DNA of 64,000 nucleotides, from the NCBI GenBank assembly GCA_938003985.1, contig CALKWZ010000074.1, positions 41,097 through 105,096 of the forward strand, read 5' to 3'. Source of the stretch: an uncultured Verrucomicrobiota bacterium. GTDB lineage: Bacteria; Verrucomicrobiota; Kiritimatiellia; CAIQIC01; Lenti-01. The translations under genes were made by a program, and so were the position numbers. Each line of letters opens with the position of its first letter. The stretch's first letter is position 1. Positions 33,678 through 45,291 of the stretch are shown here, one piece after another. The notes beneath the pieces were generated by a model that saw nothing but the letters and a program-made list of their open reading frames with translations, was not told where the DNA came from and made no database searches.

Positions 33678-34895
33678 CTACTTCTTCGCCTTGATCCGCT
33701 TGAAGCGGCCGATCTGGGGCAGGTCGCCGACGATCGGGCGGGCGTAGTCGAGGAAGGCCTTCGTCACGTCGCAGCCGCTGGCCGCGATGAACTCGTCGGG
33801 CATGTGGCGGGTTTCCTTCGCCACGCTGCGCAGTTCCACGCGCTCGAAAAAGACCTGGTACTTCTTGCCCTTCTTGCGGCGGATGGCCACGCTGCCGTCG
33901 ATGTCCTTGCTGGTGGCCAGCTTGACCGCCTCGCGGCCGACCGCGAAAGCTTCCTTGGCGTCGTTGGCCGAAACCACGCCCGGGAACGAGCGCTGCAGAT
34001 AGCCGAACGTGTCGGCGCGCACGCGGGTGATGTCGGTCTTGGTCTTGATCAGGTTGGCCAGCGCGTCGCCCAGGGCGCCGGAGCCGGAGAGCTGCACGTT
34101 GCCGTGGCTGTCCACTTCCTTCGTGAACGAAGCCGCGATGGCCTGGCCGGAGGCGTCCGAAATGCCTTCGGAAACCGCCACGACGCAGCGGCCGTGCTTT
34201 TCGACGACTTCCTTGACCTGCTGCGGGAACTTCTCGAGATCGAACGGCCGTTCGGGCAGATAGATCAGGTGCGGGCCGGCGCCGGGATAGGTGCGCGCCA
34301 GCGCGGCGGCCGCGGTGAGGAAGCCGGCGTGGCGGCCCATGACGACGTTGATCTTCACGCCCGGCAGCGCGGCGTTGTCGAGGTCGTCGCCCATGAACGC
34401 CTGCGCCACGAACTTGGCGCCGCTGGCCCAGCCCGGCGTGTGGTCGTTCTCGCGCAGATCGTTGTCCACCGTCTTGGGAATGTGGAAGCAATGCATCTCG
34501 AAGCCGGCGCGCTTGGCTTCTTCGTTGATGATGTGGGTGGTTTCGGCCGAGTCGTTGCCGCCGATGTAGAAGAAATAGCGCACGCCGTACTTCTGGAGCT
34601 TCTCGAAGATCTTCGCGCAATCTTCGGGCGTGGGCTTCTTGCGGACGGAACCGAGGCCCGACGACGGCGTCTGGGCGACGGCCTTGAGCGTGGCGACGGT
34701 TTCGCGGCCCAGGTCGATCAGATCCTCGTTCAGGATGCCCTTGATGCCGTGCAGCGCGCCGTAGATCTTCTTGATCTCCTTGTGCTTCTTGGCCTCCAGC
34801 ACCGCGCCGACCAGGCTCTGGTTGATGACGACCGTGGGGCCGCCGCTCTGGGCGATCAGCATGTTGCCGACGATTTTCGCGTTTTTCTTGGACAT
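33678..34895 (-). CDS. Pyrophosphate-type 6-phosphofructokinase
   Basis: A protein of 405 residues. It begins with a nucleotide-fold strand NMLIAQSGGPTVVINQS. YIGGNDSAETTH has Asp where ATP enzymes have Gly104, and IPKTVDNDL has Lys where they have Gly124; both changes are the classical marks of PPi use. MGRHAGFL, the fructose-6-phosphate site, follows. It would run reversibly between fructose-6-phosphate and fructose-1,6-bisphosphate with PPi. I chose the ATG at 34895, preceded by AAAAGGAAAA, over one at 34949. It is the upstream neighbour of pgi. Confidence 0.92.
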   Translation of the reverse strand: MSKKNAKIVGNMLIAQSGGPTVVINQSLVGAVLEAKKHKEIKKIYGALHGIKGILNEDLIDLGRETVATLKAVAQTPSSGLGSVRKKPTPEDCAKIFEKLQKYGVRYFFYIGGNDSAETTHIINEEAKRAGFEMHCFHIPKTVDNDLRENDHTPGWASGAKFVAQAFMGDDLDNAALPGVKINVVMGRHAGFLTAAAALARTYPGAGPHLIYLPERPFDLEKFPQQVKEVVEKHGRCVVAVSEGISDASGQAIAASFTKEVDSHGNVQLSGSGALGDALANLIKTKTDITRVRADTFGYLQRSFPGVVSANDAKEAFAVGREAVKLATSKDIDGSVAIRRKKGKKYQVFFERVELRSVAKETRHMPDEFIAASGCDVTKAFLDYARPIVGDLPQIGRFKRIKAKK

Positions 34896-35082
34896 AAAAC
34901 GTTTTTCCTTTTCCGTGGGGGTTGCGTCCACGGAGGCGGATGAAAGCAAAACCGCCCCCCTTTTTGCAAGCGGTTTCGCGGGTGCGGCGCGCGGGGCGCG
35001 GACCGGTGCATGCCCGACATCTTCACGGCGGGTTCAGATCCGGCAGGGCAGGAACCACCTGCTCCGGCGCCGCCGAATCCAT

Positions 35083-35158
35083 CCGGGACGAGGTCGTCCC
35101 GGCTCCAAACAGCCACGGATTCTTTTCTTGCGGAGCCCCCGACGACCTCGTCGGGGGG
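35083..35158 (-). repeat. Triple-hairpin intergenic repeat, copy A
   Basis: Read on the minus strand: hairpin CCCCCGACGA-GG-TCGTCGGGGG, then GGCTCC, about 20 nt, GGCTGTTT, GGAGCC (which pairs with GGCTCC) and hairpin CCGGGACGA-CC-TCGTCCCGG. It lies downstream of the TPR gene stop and upstream of the phosphofructokinase gene. The 34896-35082 stretch between it and that gene holds only the Shine-Dalgarno leader and a possible TTGCAA/TTTCAT promoter. Confidence 0.8.
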
Positions 35159-35170
35159 ATGTTTGCCCCC

Positions 35171-37716
35171 TTACGGGACGGTCCAGTGCTCCTGCCGGAT
35201 GCGCTCCATGCGGGCGCGGGCTTCGGCGGCGGCCGGCACGCCGGATTCCGCCACCCGGCCGTAGATGCGGGCGGCTTCCGGCCAGCGGCCGGCGTTTTCC
35301 TGCAAGGCGGCGGCCCCGAACGCGGCGCGCGTGAACCACACGTTCGCCTCCGCCGGCGGCGCGGCTTCCTGCAAAAAGGCATAGACGACGTCCATGTAGC
35401 GGTCCAGCGCGGCGGCCGCGCGGCCCATCTTTTCGAGGCAGCGCCCGACCTTGTAGCCCGCCTGCAGGCGCAGGTCCGTCGGCACCCCGGCGAAATCCAG
35501 CAGCGTGCGGTACGACAGCAGCGCCTCCTCGTAGCGCGCCGCCGTCTCCTGCCCCAGCGTGTACTGGCAGTCGCCCTTGCGCCCCCACGCCACCAGCGCT
35601 TCCGGCGACTGCGGGAACTTCACGATGACTTCGTTGAACGCCAGGATCGCCGAGGCGAACTGGCCCAGTTCGCTGAGCACGTCGCCCTGGGCCAGCAGGG
35701 TCTCGGCCAGGCGGGCGCTGTCGGGATAGCGCGCCATCAGCGCGTTGAAATGCTCGTTCGCGTCCAGGTATTTCCGGCGCGCGGTCGCCGCCCGCCCCGC
35801 CCAGTACAGCGCGTCCGCCGCCCGCGGGCTGTCCGGATACTCCGCCGCCACTTCGGCGAACCGCCGCTCCGCGGCCTCGAAATCGCCGCGGTTGAAGGCG
35901 TGCTCGCCGAGCCAGAAGCGGACGTCCGGCGCGAAGACCGAGCCCGGATGGTCCGCCAGGAACTGCTCGCAGACCCGCAGCGCCTCGGCGTCCTTCCCGA
36001 GCAGATAGAAGCACCAGCCGCGCATGAACGCCGCTTGCTCCGCCGGCCGGGTCTGCGGCAACTGGTCGCGGATCCGCGTGAAATCGTCCATGGCCGCCGC
36101 GAAAGCGCCCATGCGGTAGCGGATCAGGCCCCGCGCCAGCAAGGCCTGCGCGCACGGCTCCGGTTCGGCGCAGGCCTCGACGACCCGGCCGTACTGTTCG
36201 ATCGCGCTTTCGAGCGCGCCGCGGTCTTCGTAGAGCGCGCCCAGGCGCATCGCCGCCGCGCGCCCGAATTCCGCGGCGGTCCCGGCGCGGCCGAGGTCCA
36301 GCAGGCGGATCTCGCCCGCTTCCGTCTCGCCGAGTTCCAGCTCCGTGGCGGCCAGTTGCAGTTGCGCGCGCGCCGCGGCCACGCTGCCCGTCGGGGCCGC
36401 CCCCAGCACCGCGGCATAGGCCGTCTGGGCCTGGGTGAACCGGCGGGCCGCGAACTGCGCATCGCCGAGCTTCTGCAAGAGTTCGAGCCGGCGGGCGGCG
36501 TCGGTCTCCCGATCCACCGCCTGGGCGTAGGCCGCCGCGGCTTCCTCCGGCCGGCCGGCCGACCACAGCGCCCAGCCCTGCCCCGCCAGCGCCTGGGCCA
36601 TGCCCGGCGCGCCCGCGAACGCATCCAGCCAAACCTGGTATTCCGCCGCCGCCGCGTCCCACTGGCCCATGCGCGCCAATTCGTCGGCCAAGCCCATTTG
36701 CAGGCGCGCCGCGCGGGTTTCGTCGGGCACCTTGGCGGCCACGGAGCGCAGCAGCTCGCGGCCGGCTTCCGTCGCGCCCGACTGCAGCAGCAGCCGCGCC
36801 TTGGCCACCTGGCTCTCCAGCCGCTGCAGCGGATCGGCCGCCGCCGCCACGCTGCGGTCGATCATCTTCAGCGCCACGGGATAGTTCGATTCCGACCCCA
36901 GCGCCTCGGCCACGAGCCGGTAGCCCTGCGCGCGGGTTTCCGGGCGCAGGCTTTTGTTCGCGGCCATGTCCTGCAGGCGGCCCATCGTTTCCGGCCGCCG
37001 GCCCTGGGCCAGTTGCAGTTCGACGGACTTGAGCGCGGCGCGCTCGCTCCAGACCTGGCCCGCGTAGTTCGTTTCGATCCGCGCCAGCGCCGCCTCGGCC
37101 GCGGCGGGCTGGCCCGCGGCGGCCAGGGCCGTCGCCAAATCCAGGCCGGCGGCCGGCGCGTCGGGGCTGTCCGGATGGCGCGCGGCGATCAGGGCCACGG
37201 CGTCCTGCGCGCCCGGCCAGTCGTTGCGCGCCACGAAAATCCGGGACAGCAGCCGCAGCGCCGCGGGCGCGACGTCCTGCTCGGCGAATTTTTCGCGGAA
37301 CCCGTCCAGTTCGGCGGCGGCTTCCGGCAACTGGCCCAGCGCGAAACGCGCCTGGGCGCGGGCCAAGGCATAGCCGGCCGCCAGCGCCTGCGCGCGCACC
37401 CCGCCGCCGTGCGTTTCCAGCGTGGCCAGCGCGTCCGCGGGCTGCTCCATCGCCAACTGCACCCGCGCCAGCCACAGCGCCCCTTCGGCCTGGCGGCGCT
37501 TGTCGGGCGCGCCCGCCACCAATTCCTCCAGCCGGCGGCGCGCCAGCCGGTACAGGCCGTCCTCGTAGGCCGCACGCCCCGTCGCCAGCAGCCGGCCGGC
37601 TTCCTCGACCGACAGCTTCGCGGTCGACAGCGGCTCGCTTTCGTCCGTCTCCTGGGCAAGCGCCGGCGCGGCGCACGCCAGCGCCGCGACCATCCACAAA
37701 ATGGCCCGTCCAATCC

Positions 37717-37720
<4 letters not shown>
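35171..37720 (-). CDS. Exported tetratricopeptide-repeat protein
   Basis: A protein of 849 residues with a signal peptide (GRAILWMVAALACAAPALAQ). Almost the whole mature part is TPR-like helical pairs: AAYEDGLYRLARRRLEELV, GYALARAQARFALGQLPEAAAELDGF, DVRFWLGEHAFNRGDFEAAERRFAEVAAEYPDSPRA, LAQGDVLSELGQFASAILAFNEVIVKFPQSPEA. The later units resemble YbgF/BamD-type repeats (the 'YPxSxxA' rhythm). Proteins like this build periplasmic scaffolds for envelope machines. The start overlaps the uvrA stop by 4 bp (ATGA), so it is translated with uvrA; a functional link is not implied. Confidence 0.85.
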
Positions 37721-40608
<2,888 letters not shown>

Positions 40609-40793
40609 CGCATTGCGCCTTTTCGTAAATGGATGGGCCACCTTACCACGGGCCGGCCCGACCTTCATGCCAATTCTTAAAACCCCGCCCCCCTCCACGT
40701 CAATCCATTACTGAACCTCCGTTCCCCTTCCAGCCGTTCCGTCCGCTGGAAATTGGACATTGGATGTGTTGCATCCTTGCCCCTCCCTCGCGC

Positions 40794-40822
40794 TTTACTC
40801 CGCCCCGTGCCGGTGGTATTCT
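40794..40822 (+). promoter_or_regulatory. Sigma70-type promoter of the nucleotidyltransferase pair (leaderless)
   Basis: TTTACT, 17 bp, TATTCT, then 6 nt (TTCCAC) and the ATG at 40829. No Shine-Dalgarno is seen. The rest of the 40609-40793 gap holds the uvrA leader and nothing recognisable. Confidence 0.65.
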
Positions 40823-40828
40823 TTCCAC

Positions 40829-41017
40829 ATGATCCAGCCAGTCCTATCCCGTCGTCCGCTCCGGGATTCCGAAGCCCCGCGGCTGGACCTCCGCCATTGG
40901 CTGCGGCAACCCCCTTCCGCCCGTCTCGCTGCCGTCGAACTCCTCCGGAAACAACACGATGGACCCGCACCCCGACTTCAAAGAACTGCTCGCGTCGTTC
41001 AACTCCCACGGCGTTGA
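40829..41017 (+). CDS. Small partner protein preceding the nucleotidyltransferase
   Basis: A protein of 62 residues: MIQPVLSRRPLRD, then DLRHWLRQPPSARLAAVELLRKQ and RLQRTARVVQ. The 'WL...P..RLAAVE.LR' and 'RLQR..RVVQ' phrases match small proteins that I recall immediately upstream of this type of nucleotidyltransferase in many genomes. Its last 59 bp overlap the start of the nucleotidyltransferase gene in another frame, as expected for a coupled pair. An antitoxin-like or accessory role is inference. Confidence 0.6.
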   Translation: MIQPVLSRRPLRDSEAPRLDLRHWLRQPPSARLAAVELLRKQHDGPAPRLQRTARVVQLPRR

Positions 41018-41405
41018 TTATCTCGTCGTCGGCGCCTATGCCCTCGCGTTCCACGGCGCGCCCCGCTACACCGGCGACATCGATCTGCTGGTCCGCCCCG
41101 ATCCCGAAAACGCGCGCGCCGTCCTCGCCGCCCTCGCCGACTTCGGTTTTGCCTCGCTCGGCCTTTCCGAAAGCGATTTCCTGACGCCCGACCGGGTTGT
41201 CCAGCTTGGCGTGCCGCCCGTCCGCATTGATCTGCTCACCTCGCTGACCGGCGTCAGTTGGGAAGAAGCCCGCGCCCACCGCGTGGCCGGCCACTACGGC
41301 GACATCCCCGTGCATTTCATCGGCAAGACCGAATACGTCCGCAACAAGCGCGCCACCGGCCGCAAGAAAGACGCCGCCGACCTCGAAGCTCTCGGCGAGG
41401 ACTGA
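40959..41405 (+). CDS. MNT/AbiEii-like nucleotidyltransferase-fold protein
   Basis: A protein of 148 residues. GVDYLVVGAYALAFHGAPRYTGDIDLLV is the nucleotidyltransferase core; the G-A/G-x-A-L helix is followed by the metal-binding D-x-D (DID). A third acid lies in PVRIDLLTSLTGV. The C-terminus KTEYVRNKRATGRKKDAADLEAL is the usual end of this family (K.xLIxNK.AtgR.KDl.DLe.L). Members belong to toxin-antitoxin or abortive-infection-like pairs and may modify nucleic acid or protein with a nucleotide. It overlaps the small partner gene. The pair begins an accessory patch. Confidence 0.8.
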   Translation: MDPHPDFKELLASFNSHGVDYLVVGAYALAFHGAPRYTGDIDLLVRPDPENARAVLAALADFGFASLGLSESDFLTPDRVVQLGVPPVRIDLLTSLTGVSWEEARAHRVAGHYGDIPVHFIGKTEYVRNKRATGRKKDAADLEALGED

Positions 41406-41455
41406 TTCGCGCCCGCCGCTTCTCGGTGGTAGCTTCCGCCGCAGGAGCGAACGCC

Positions 41456-41905
41456 ATGGCCAGCCCCAAGCCCAAGAAACCGACCCCGCGCCGCGCCGCG
41501 CGGCCCAGGCTCCTCGCCGGCGGCAATCCGCAGATCGCCAAAGGCGACGGCGACGCCCCGGTGCAGGCCTACCTCGCGGCCATGCCCGGTTGGAAGCGCG
41601 AGGTCGGTCGCCGCCTCGATGCGCTCATCGCGCGGACCGTCCCCGGCGTGGTCAAGGCCGTGCGGTGGAACTCCCCCTTCTACGGCGTCGCCGGCCGGGG
41701 CTGGTTCCTCGGATTCCACTGCCTGACCCGTTACGTCAAAATCGCCTTCTTCCGCGGCGCCGACCTGCGCCCGCTCCCGCCTGGCGCCTCCAAGGATCGC
41801 CACGTGCGCTATCTCGATATTTACGAAAACGACCCGCCCGACGACGCCCGCCTGGCCCGCTGGATCCGCCAAGCCGCTGCCCTCCCCGGCTGGGGCAAAA
41901 ATTAG
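41456..41905 (+). CDS. DUF1801 protein
   Basis: A protein of 149 residues. After a Lys/Pro/Arg-rich start comes the DUF1801 (YdhG-like) core: VQAYLAAMPGWKREVGRRLDALIARTVPGVVKAVRWNSPFYGVAGRGWFLGFHCLTRYVKIAFFRGADL. The family has a TATA-binding-like fold and no agreed function. It has an AGGAG Shine-Dalgarno 7 nt ahead of the ATG, and lies 50 bp downstream of the nucleotidyltransferase gene, so cotranscription is possible. Confidence 0.85.
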   Translation: MASPKPKKPTPRRAARPRLLAGGNPQIAKGDGDAPVQAYLAAMPGWKREVGRRLDALIARTVPGVVKAVRWNSPFYGVAGRGWFLGFHCLTRYVKIAFFRGADLRPLPPGASKDRHVRYLDIYENDPPDDARLARWIRQAAALPGWGKN

Positions 41906-42397
41906 GCCCGTTGCGCACGTTTTCTGCCCGGAAACCCGCGATTTTCGCGTTTTCCGGCCCAAAATCGGCATTGCGGGCGCAAAATTTCCGTTTTCCTTCG
42001 AAAATCCTCGGTTTTCAGCCCGCCCAAGCCCGTTGCGAGCCATTTTTCGGCGTTTTTTGCCTCCGCGGACATCTTCGGGCCCGCCAAACGCCTGTCCAGC
42101 CCCCACAACCCCCGACTAAGCAGGAAAACAGGAACAAAACAGGAAAACAGGATCAAGCCCCCATCCCTTCCTGTTTTCGTGAAATTTCTTGTTTTCCTGC
42201 TGAAATTCTCGTTTTGAACCATTTTTCGCCGTTTCCAGCCCTCCGGAGCCTCCTGGCGGCCCAAAATGTTGGTTTTGACCGGTTTCCAGCCACAATTTCG
42301 CGCATTTCGTCTCGACCTCTCTTGAGAGTCGGGATCGTCGTTTCTACCTGTTTTTGGCCCCGCCAATCGTCCGTTCGGCCGGCCGCCCCGCGCGCCG
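41906..42397. other. Gene-free tract with A/T-runs and an inverted repeat
   Basis: About 490 bp with no gene that I can support. It is dotted with runs of four or more T or A in a GC-rich background, often at helical-turn spacing. It contains the repeat word CAGGAAAACAGGA and a perfect 12-bp inverted repeat, AGCAGGAAAACA at 42119-42130 and TGTTTTCCTGCT at 42190-42201, enclosing further CAGGAAAACAGGA/TCCTGTTTTC matches. It ends at the promoter of the next gene. Confidence 0.6.
42119..42201. repeat. Inverted repeat with CAGGAAAACA arms
   Basis: A perfect 12-bp outer arm pair (42119-42130 and 42190-42201), with an inner pair of GAAAACAGGA-type words and a loop. It could form a long stem in single-stranded nucleic acid. 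Confidence 0.7.
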
Positions 42398-42426
42398 TTG
42401 ACCCATCCCCGCCTTCCCGATATTCT
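42398..42426 (+). promoter_or_regulatory. Sigma70-type promoter of the archaemetzincin-like gene
   Basis: TTGACC, 17-bp spacer, TATTCT. The expected start is near 42433, giving a leader of about 66 nt to the ATG at 42499. Confidence 0.7.
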
Positions 42427-42498
42427 TTTGCCGCACAGGAGAAGCCACCCGGCCACGGAAAGCCGACCTCGGACTGGCCCAATGCAACCGTTGGAAAC

Positions 42499-43095
42499 AT
42501 GAAAAAGGCGTTGATAGCAATACTGTTGCTAGCCGGGGTCATCGCCATTGGCTTCCGTCTTGCGATTACCCTAATGCCCGATGTCTATATCGTCCCTTTT
42601 GAGGATGTTTCTGTCGATGCCGCCGCAGCCTGGGGTGAATATATTGCCCGTGATCTGGATATCCGGGTGAAAGTATTGGAGAGCGCCGCTTATCCTCCCG
42701 CTTCCTTCAATTTTCAAAGAAGGCAATTCATCACCGAAGCATTTGCCGATGCCATAGTGCAAATCCGGCACAACATGCTGATCATGAAATCAAAAGTGGC
42801 ATTTATCGGCCTTCTCAGTCGCGATATGTATCCAACTACTCACGACTGGCGTTATTGCTACGCATTGAATTTTATTGAAGGCGAGCGGAATCGCATTTCA
42901 ATTATCTCAAGCAAGCGACTCGCTTCCACCGCAACTGATGCACAACAAGTGGTCAATGTCCGGGTTTACAAACTGCTTAAAAGGGCCATTGGATTCCAGC
43001 TTTATGGTCTTAATGCAACAACAAACAAAGGCTCCGTTTTGTATGGCCCGTTGTTGTCCGTTGAAGACTTGGATAACATGGGATTTGAATACTGA
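42499..43095 (+). CDS. Archaemetzincin-like protein lacking the zinc-binding motif
   Basis: A protein of 198 residues with an N-terminal membrane or signal segment (ALIAILLLAGVIAIGFRLAI). The rest follows the archaemetzincin plan: a strand-helix start with DLDIRVKVLESAAYPPASFN, then RRQFITEAFADAIVQIR, VAFIGLLSRDMYP, YCYALNFIEGERNRISIISSKRLA, and an end like SVEDLDNMG (family 'SveDLD'). Where the family has HELGHxxGLxHC, this has KRAIGFQLYGLNATT: none of the zinc ligands or the catalytic Glu remain. It is visibly AT-richer than its neighbours. It is probably an inactive relative, and transfer is likely. Homology is judged by eye. Confidence 0.55.
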   Translation: MKKALIAILLLAGVIAIGFRLAITLMPDVYIVPFEDVSVDAAAAWGEYIARDLDIRVKVLESAAYPPASFNFQRRQFITEAFADAIVQIRHNMLIMKSKVAFIGLLSRDMYPTTHDWRYCYALNFIEGERNRISIISSKRLASTATDAQQVVNVRVYKLLKRAIGFQLYGLNATTNKGSVLYGPLLSVEDLDNMGFEY

Positions 43096-43158
43096 TTTTC
43101 AAGCAAGTGGTTCCTGATTGTAAACGCCAAGGCGCCTCAGCCAGAATCCCCGATGTAG

Positions 43159-43734
43159 ATGAAAACTCTGTTCATCCTATTCCTGTTGCTGGCGGCCGGC
43201 TGGTATCTCGGCCTCGGCGGCTGCCTGTTTTCGCCGGGACGCTGCGAACTTCGCGGCGGCTCGGCCGCTGAATACCTCCAAACCGAAACGGCGAAATGGA
43301 TCGCCATTCCCCCCTCTTCTGAAAAGGTCGCGACCTTCCGGTTTCTCGCATTCGACACCAATTATCGGTTTTTGATGGCGACGGTTCAACCCGGGTCGAC
43401 CGACTTGGCCGAACTCTGCGCCCGCAGCATCGGCCTGCAGCCTGGCGAGACAAACGCGAGTTTGTCCATCTCGACCAACGTCCACCTGTCCGGCTTTCAG
43501 ACCCTTTTTGGCGGGAGTTCCCGGTCCGCGCCGGCGTGGTGGAATGCGGATGAAGCCCAATTCGATCAACGCTATTTGTGCGCATGGGAAACCACGAACC
43601 ACTACGGCCGCGGTTTTTTGTTCCTGTTGGACTCCCAGCGGGGCCGGCTTCAAGCATTCCAGTGGATTCAGCAATGGAATACCGTTTCCGAAACGATGAA
43701 CGCGTTCGGCAACGGGATCGATGCGGCGCCTTGA
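43159..43734 (+). CDS. Hypothetical exported protein
   Basis: A protein of 191 residues starting with a hydrophobic segment (LFILFLLLAAGWYLGLGGCLF), either a signal peptide or a lipoprotein signal. The rest (WIAIPPSSEKVATFRFLAFDTNYRFLMATV, later YLCAWETTNHYGRGFLFLLDSQRGRLQAFQW) looks like a small beta-rich domain that I do not recognise. It follows the archaemetzincin-like gene by 63 bp on the same strand. A short GGCGCC palindrome lies between them. No clear Shine-Dalgarno precedes the ATG. Confidence 0.6.
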   Translation: MKTLFILFLLLAAGWYLGLGGCLFSPGRCELRGGSAAEYLQTETAKWIAIPPSSEKVATFRFLAFDTNYRFLMATVQPGSTDLAELCARSIGLQPGETNASLSISTNVHLSGFQTLFGGSSRSAPAWWNADEAQFDQRYLCAWETTNHYGRGFLFLLDSQRGRLQAFQWIQQWNTVSETMNAFGNGIDAAP

Positions 43735-43755
43735 CCTTGGCGGTCCGGGGCGGAA

Positions 43756-45291
43756 TCAGCGCAGGGAGACGTAGCGGAAGGCGGCGGGGAGCGCGGCGGC
43801 GACGTCGCTGGCGCGCATGGCGGGCTGGGTGTGGCGCAGCGCGGCGTAGTCGCCGGCGTTGCCGTGGAGCCAGACGGCCGCGCAGGCGGCGTCGAACGGC
43901 GGCAGGCCTTGGGCCAGCAGGCCGGCCAGCAGGCCGGCGAGGACGTCGCCGCAGCCGCCGCAGGCCATGCCGGGATTGCCCGTCAAATTGATCCACGTGG
44001 GGTGGCCCGCCTGCGCGATCAGGGTCCCCGCCCCTTTCAGCACGACGATGGCGCCGGTGCGTTCGGCGGCGGCGCGCGCGGCGGCGAGGCGGTCGCCCTG
44101 GATGGTCGCGACGTCGGTGCCCAGCAGCCGCGCCAGTTCGCCGGGGTGCGGCGTCAGGACGACGGGTTGCGCGCAGGCGCGGACGGCTTCGGGCCGGCCG
44201 GCCAGGGCGTTGATGGCGTCGGCGTCGAGCAGCAGCGGCGCGGGCGTTTTCCGCAGCAGGTAATCCACGAGCGCGGCGACGTCGGGGCCGCGCCCGAGGC
44301 CGGGGCCGGCCAGCACGGCGTCGGCGCCGGCCAGCTCGGGCTCGGCGGCGAGACGGAGGTCGGCGATGGCTTCGGGCACGCGCGCGACGAGCGCGGCCGT
44401 GGCGCTTTCGACGGTGGCCACGCGGACGAAGCCCACGCCGGAGCGGACGGCGCCTTCGGCCGCCAGCACGATGGCGCCGGGATAGCGCGCGGACCCGCCC
44501 AGCAGCAGCGCCGTGCCGTAGGTGCCCTTGTGGACGTCGCGCGGACGCGGCGGCAGCAGCCGGCGCACGTCCATCACGGAGGTCATGCGCAGATCGGGGC
44601 TGGCATCGGCCATGTCGTCGACGTATTCGCGCGGAATGCCGATGGGGATCAAGGTCAGCGAGCCGAGGTGCTCGCGGGCGGCCGGCGCGGCCATGCCGAC
44701 CTTGGGCAGGCACATGGTGACGGTGAAATCGGCGCGGACGGCGCATTCGGCCGGCACGCCGGTGTCGGCATCCAGTCCCGTCGGCACGTCGGCGGCGACG
44801 ATGATGGAGAACGGGCGCTTGGAGTTGACGTATTCGACGGCCCGGCGGACGTCGCCGAGGGGCTCGCCGCGCGCGCCGGTGCCCAGCAGGGCGTCCACGA
44901 GAATCGGCGGGGCCAGAGTCGTTTCGGTCTGGCGCTGCCAGGCGCGCTCGCCCACCGCTTCGCGCCAGGGCACGCCGAGCTTGGCCATTTCGTCGAAAAA
45001 CTGCTTGGCGGCGCCGCGCAGTTTTTCCCTGGGGCAGGTCAGCCAGACTTCCGCCGGCTGGCCGACGTCGCGCAGGGCGATGGCGGCCGCGAAGGCGTCG
45101 CCGCCGTTGTTGCCGGGACCGGCCAAAAAGCGGACGGGCACGCTGGGCCGGTCCATCTGGACGGCGATTTCGTGGATGGCGCGGGCCAGGCCCCGGCCCG
45201 CGCGCTCCATCATCCCCGTCGCCAGCGAGTTGTCCTTGGCGATCGCCCGGGCCTCGGCCTTGCGCAGTGTTTCCGAGGCGATGAATTTCAT
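43756..45291 (-). CDS. nnr: Bifunctional NAD(P)H-hydrate epimerase / ADP-dependent NAD(P)H-hydrate dehydratase
   Basis: A protein of 511 residues. The N-terminal YjeF_N epimerase domain (about 1-230) has RFLAGPGNNGGDAFAAAI and ADVPTGLDADTG. The C-terminal ribokinase-like dehydratase domain (about 240-505) has GTYGTALLLGGSARYPGAIVLAA, VLTPHPGELARLL and NPGMACGGCGDVLAGLLAG, where the usual T/S in G-T-G-D is Cys. Together they repair hydrated NADH and NADPH. The start overlaps the pdxJ stop (ATGA). Confidence 0.95.
   Translation of the reverse strand: MKFIASETLRKAEARAIAKDNSLATGMMERAGRGLARAIHEIAVQMDRPSVPVRFLAGPGNNGGDAFAAAIALRDVGQPAEVWLTCPREKLRGAAKQFFDEMAKLGVPWREAVGERAWQRQTETTLAPPILVDALLGTGARGEPLGDVRRAVEYVNSKRPFSIIVAADVPTGLDADTGVPAECAVRADFTVTMCLPKVGMAAPAAREHLGSLTLIPIGIPREYVDDMADASPDLRMTSVMDVRRLLPPRPRDVHKGTYGTALLLGGSARYPGAIVLAAEGAVRSGVGFVRVATVESATAALVARVPEAIADLRLAAEPELAGADAVLAGPGLGRGPDVAALVDYLLRKTPAPLLLDADAINALAGRPEAVRACAQPVVLTPHPGELARLLGTDVATIQGDRLAAARAAAERTGAIVVLKGAGTLIAQAGHPTWINLTGNPGMACGGCGDVLAGLLAGLLAQGLPPFDAACAAVWLHGNAGDYAALRHTQPAMRASDVAAALPAAFRYVSLR

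Noticed and set aside
43096..43158. Terminator around the AACGCCAAGGCGCC palindrome
   Set aside because: The stem is short and no T-run follows.
41906..43735. Insertion sequence or integrated element
   Set aside because: No transposase, integrase, terminal repeats or target duplication could be seen; only base composition and gene content suggest acquisition.
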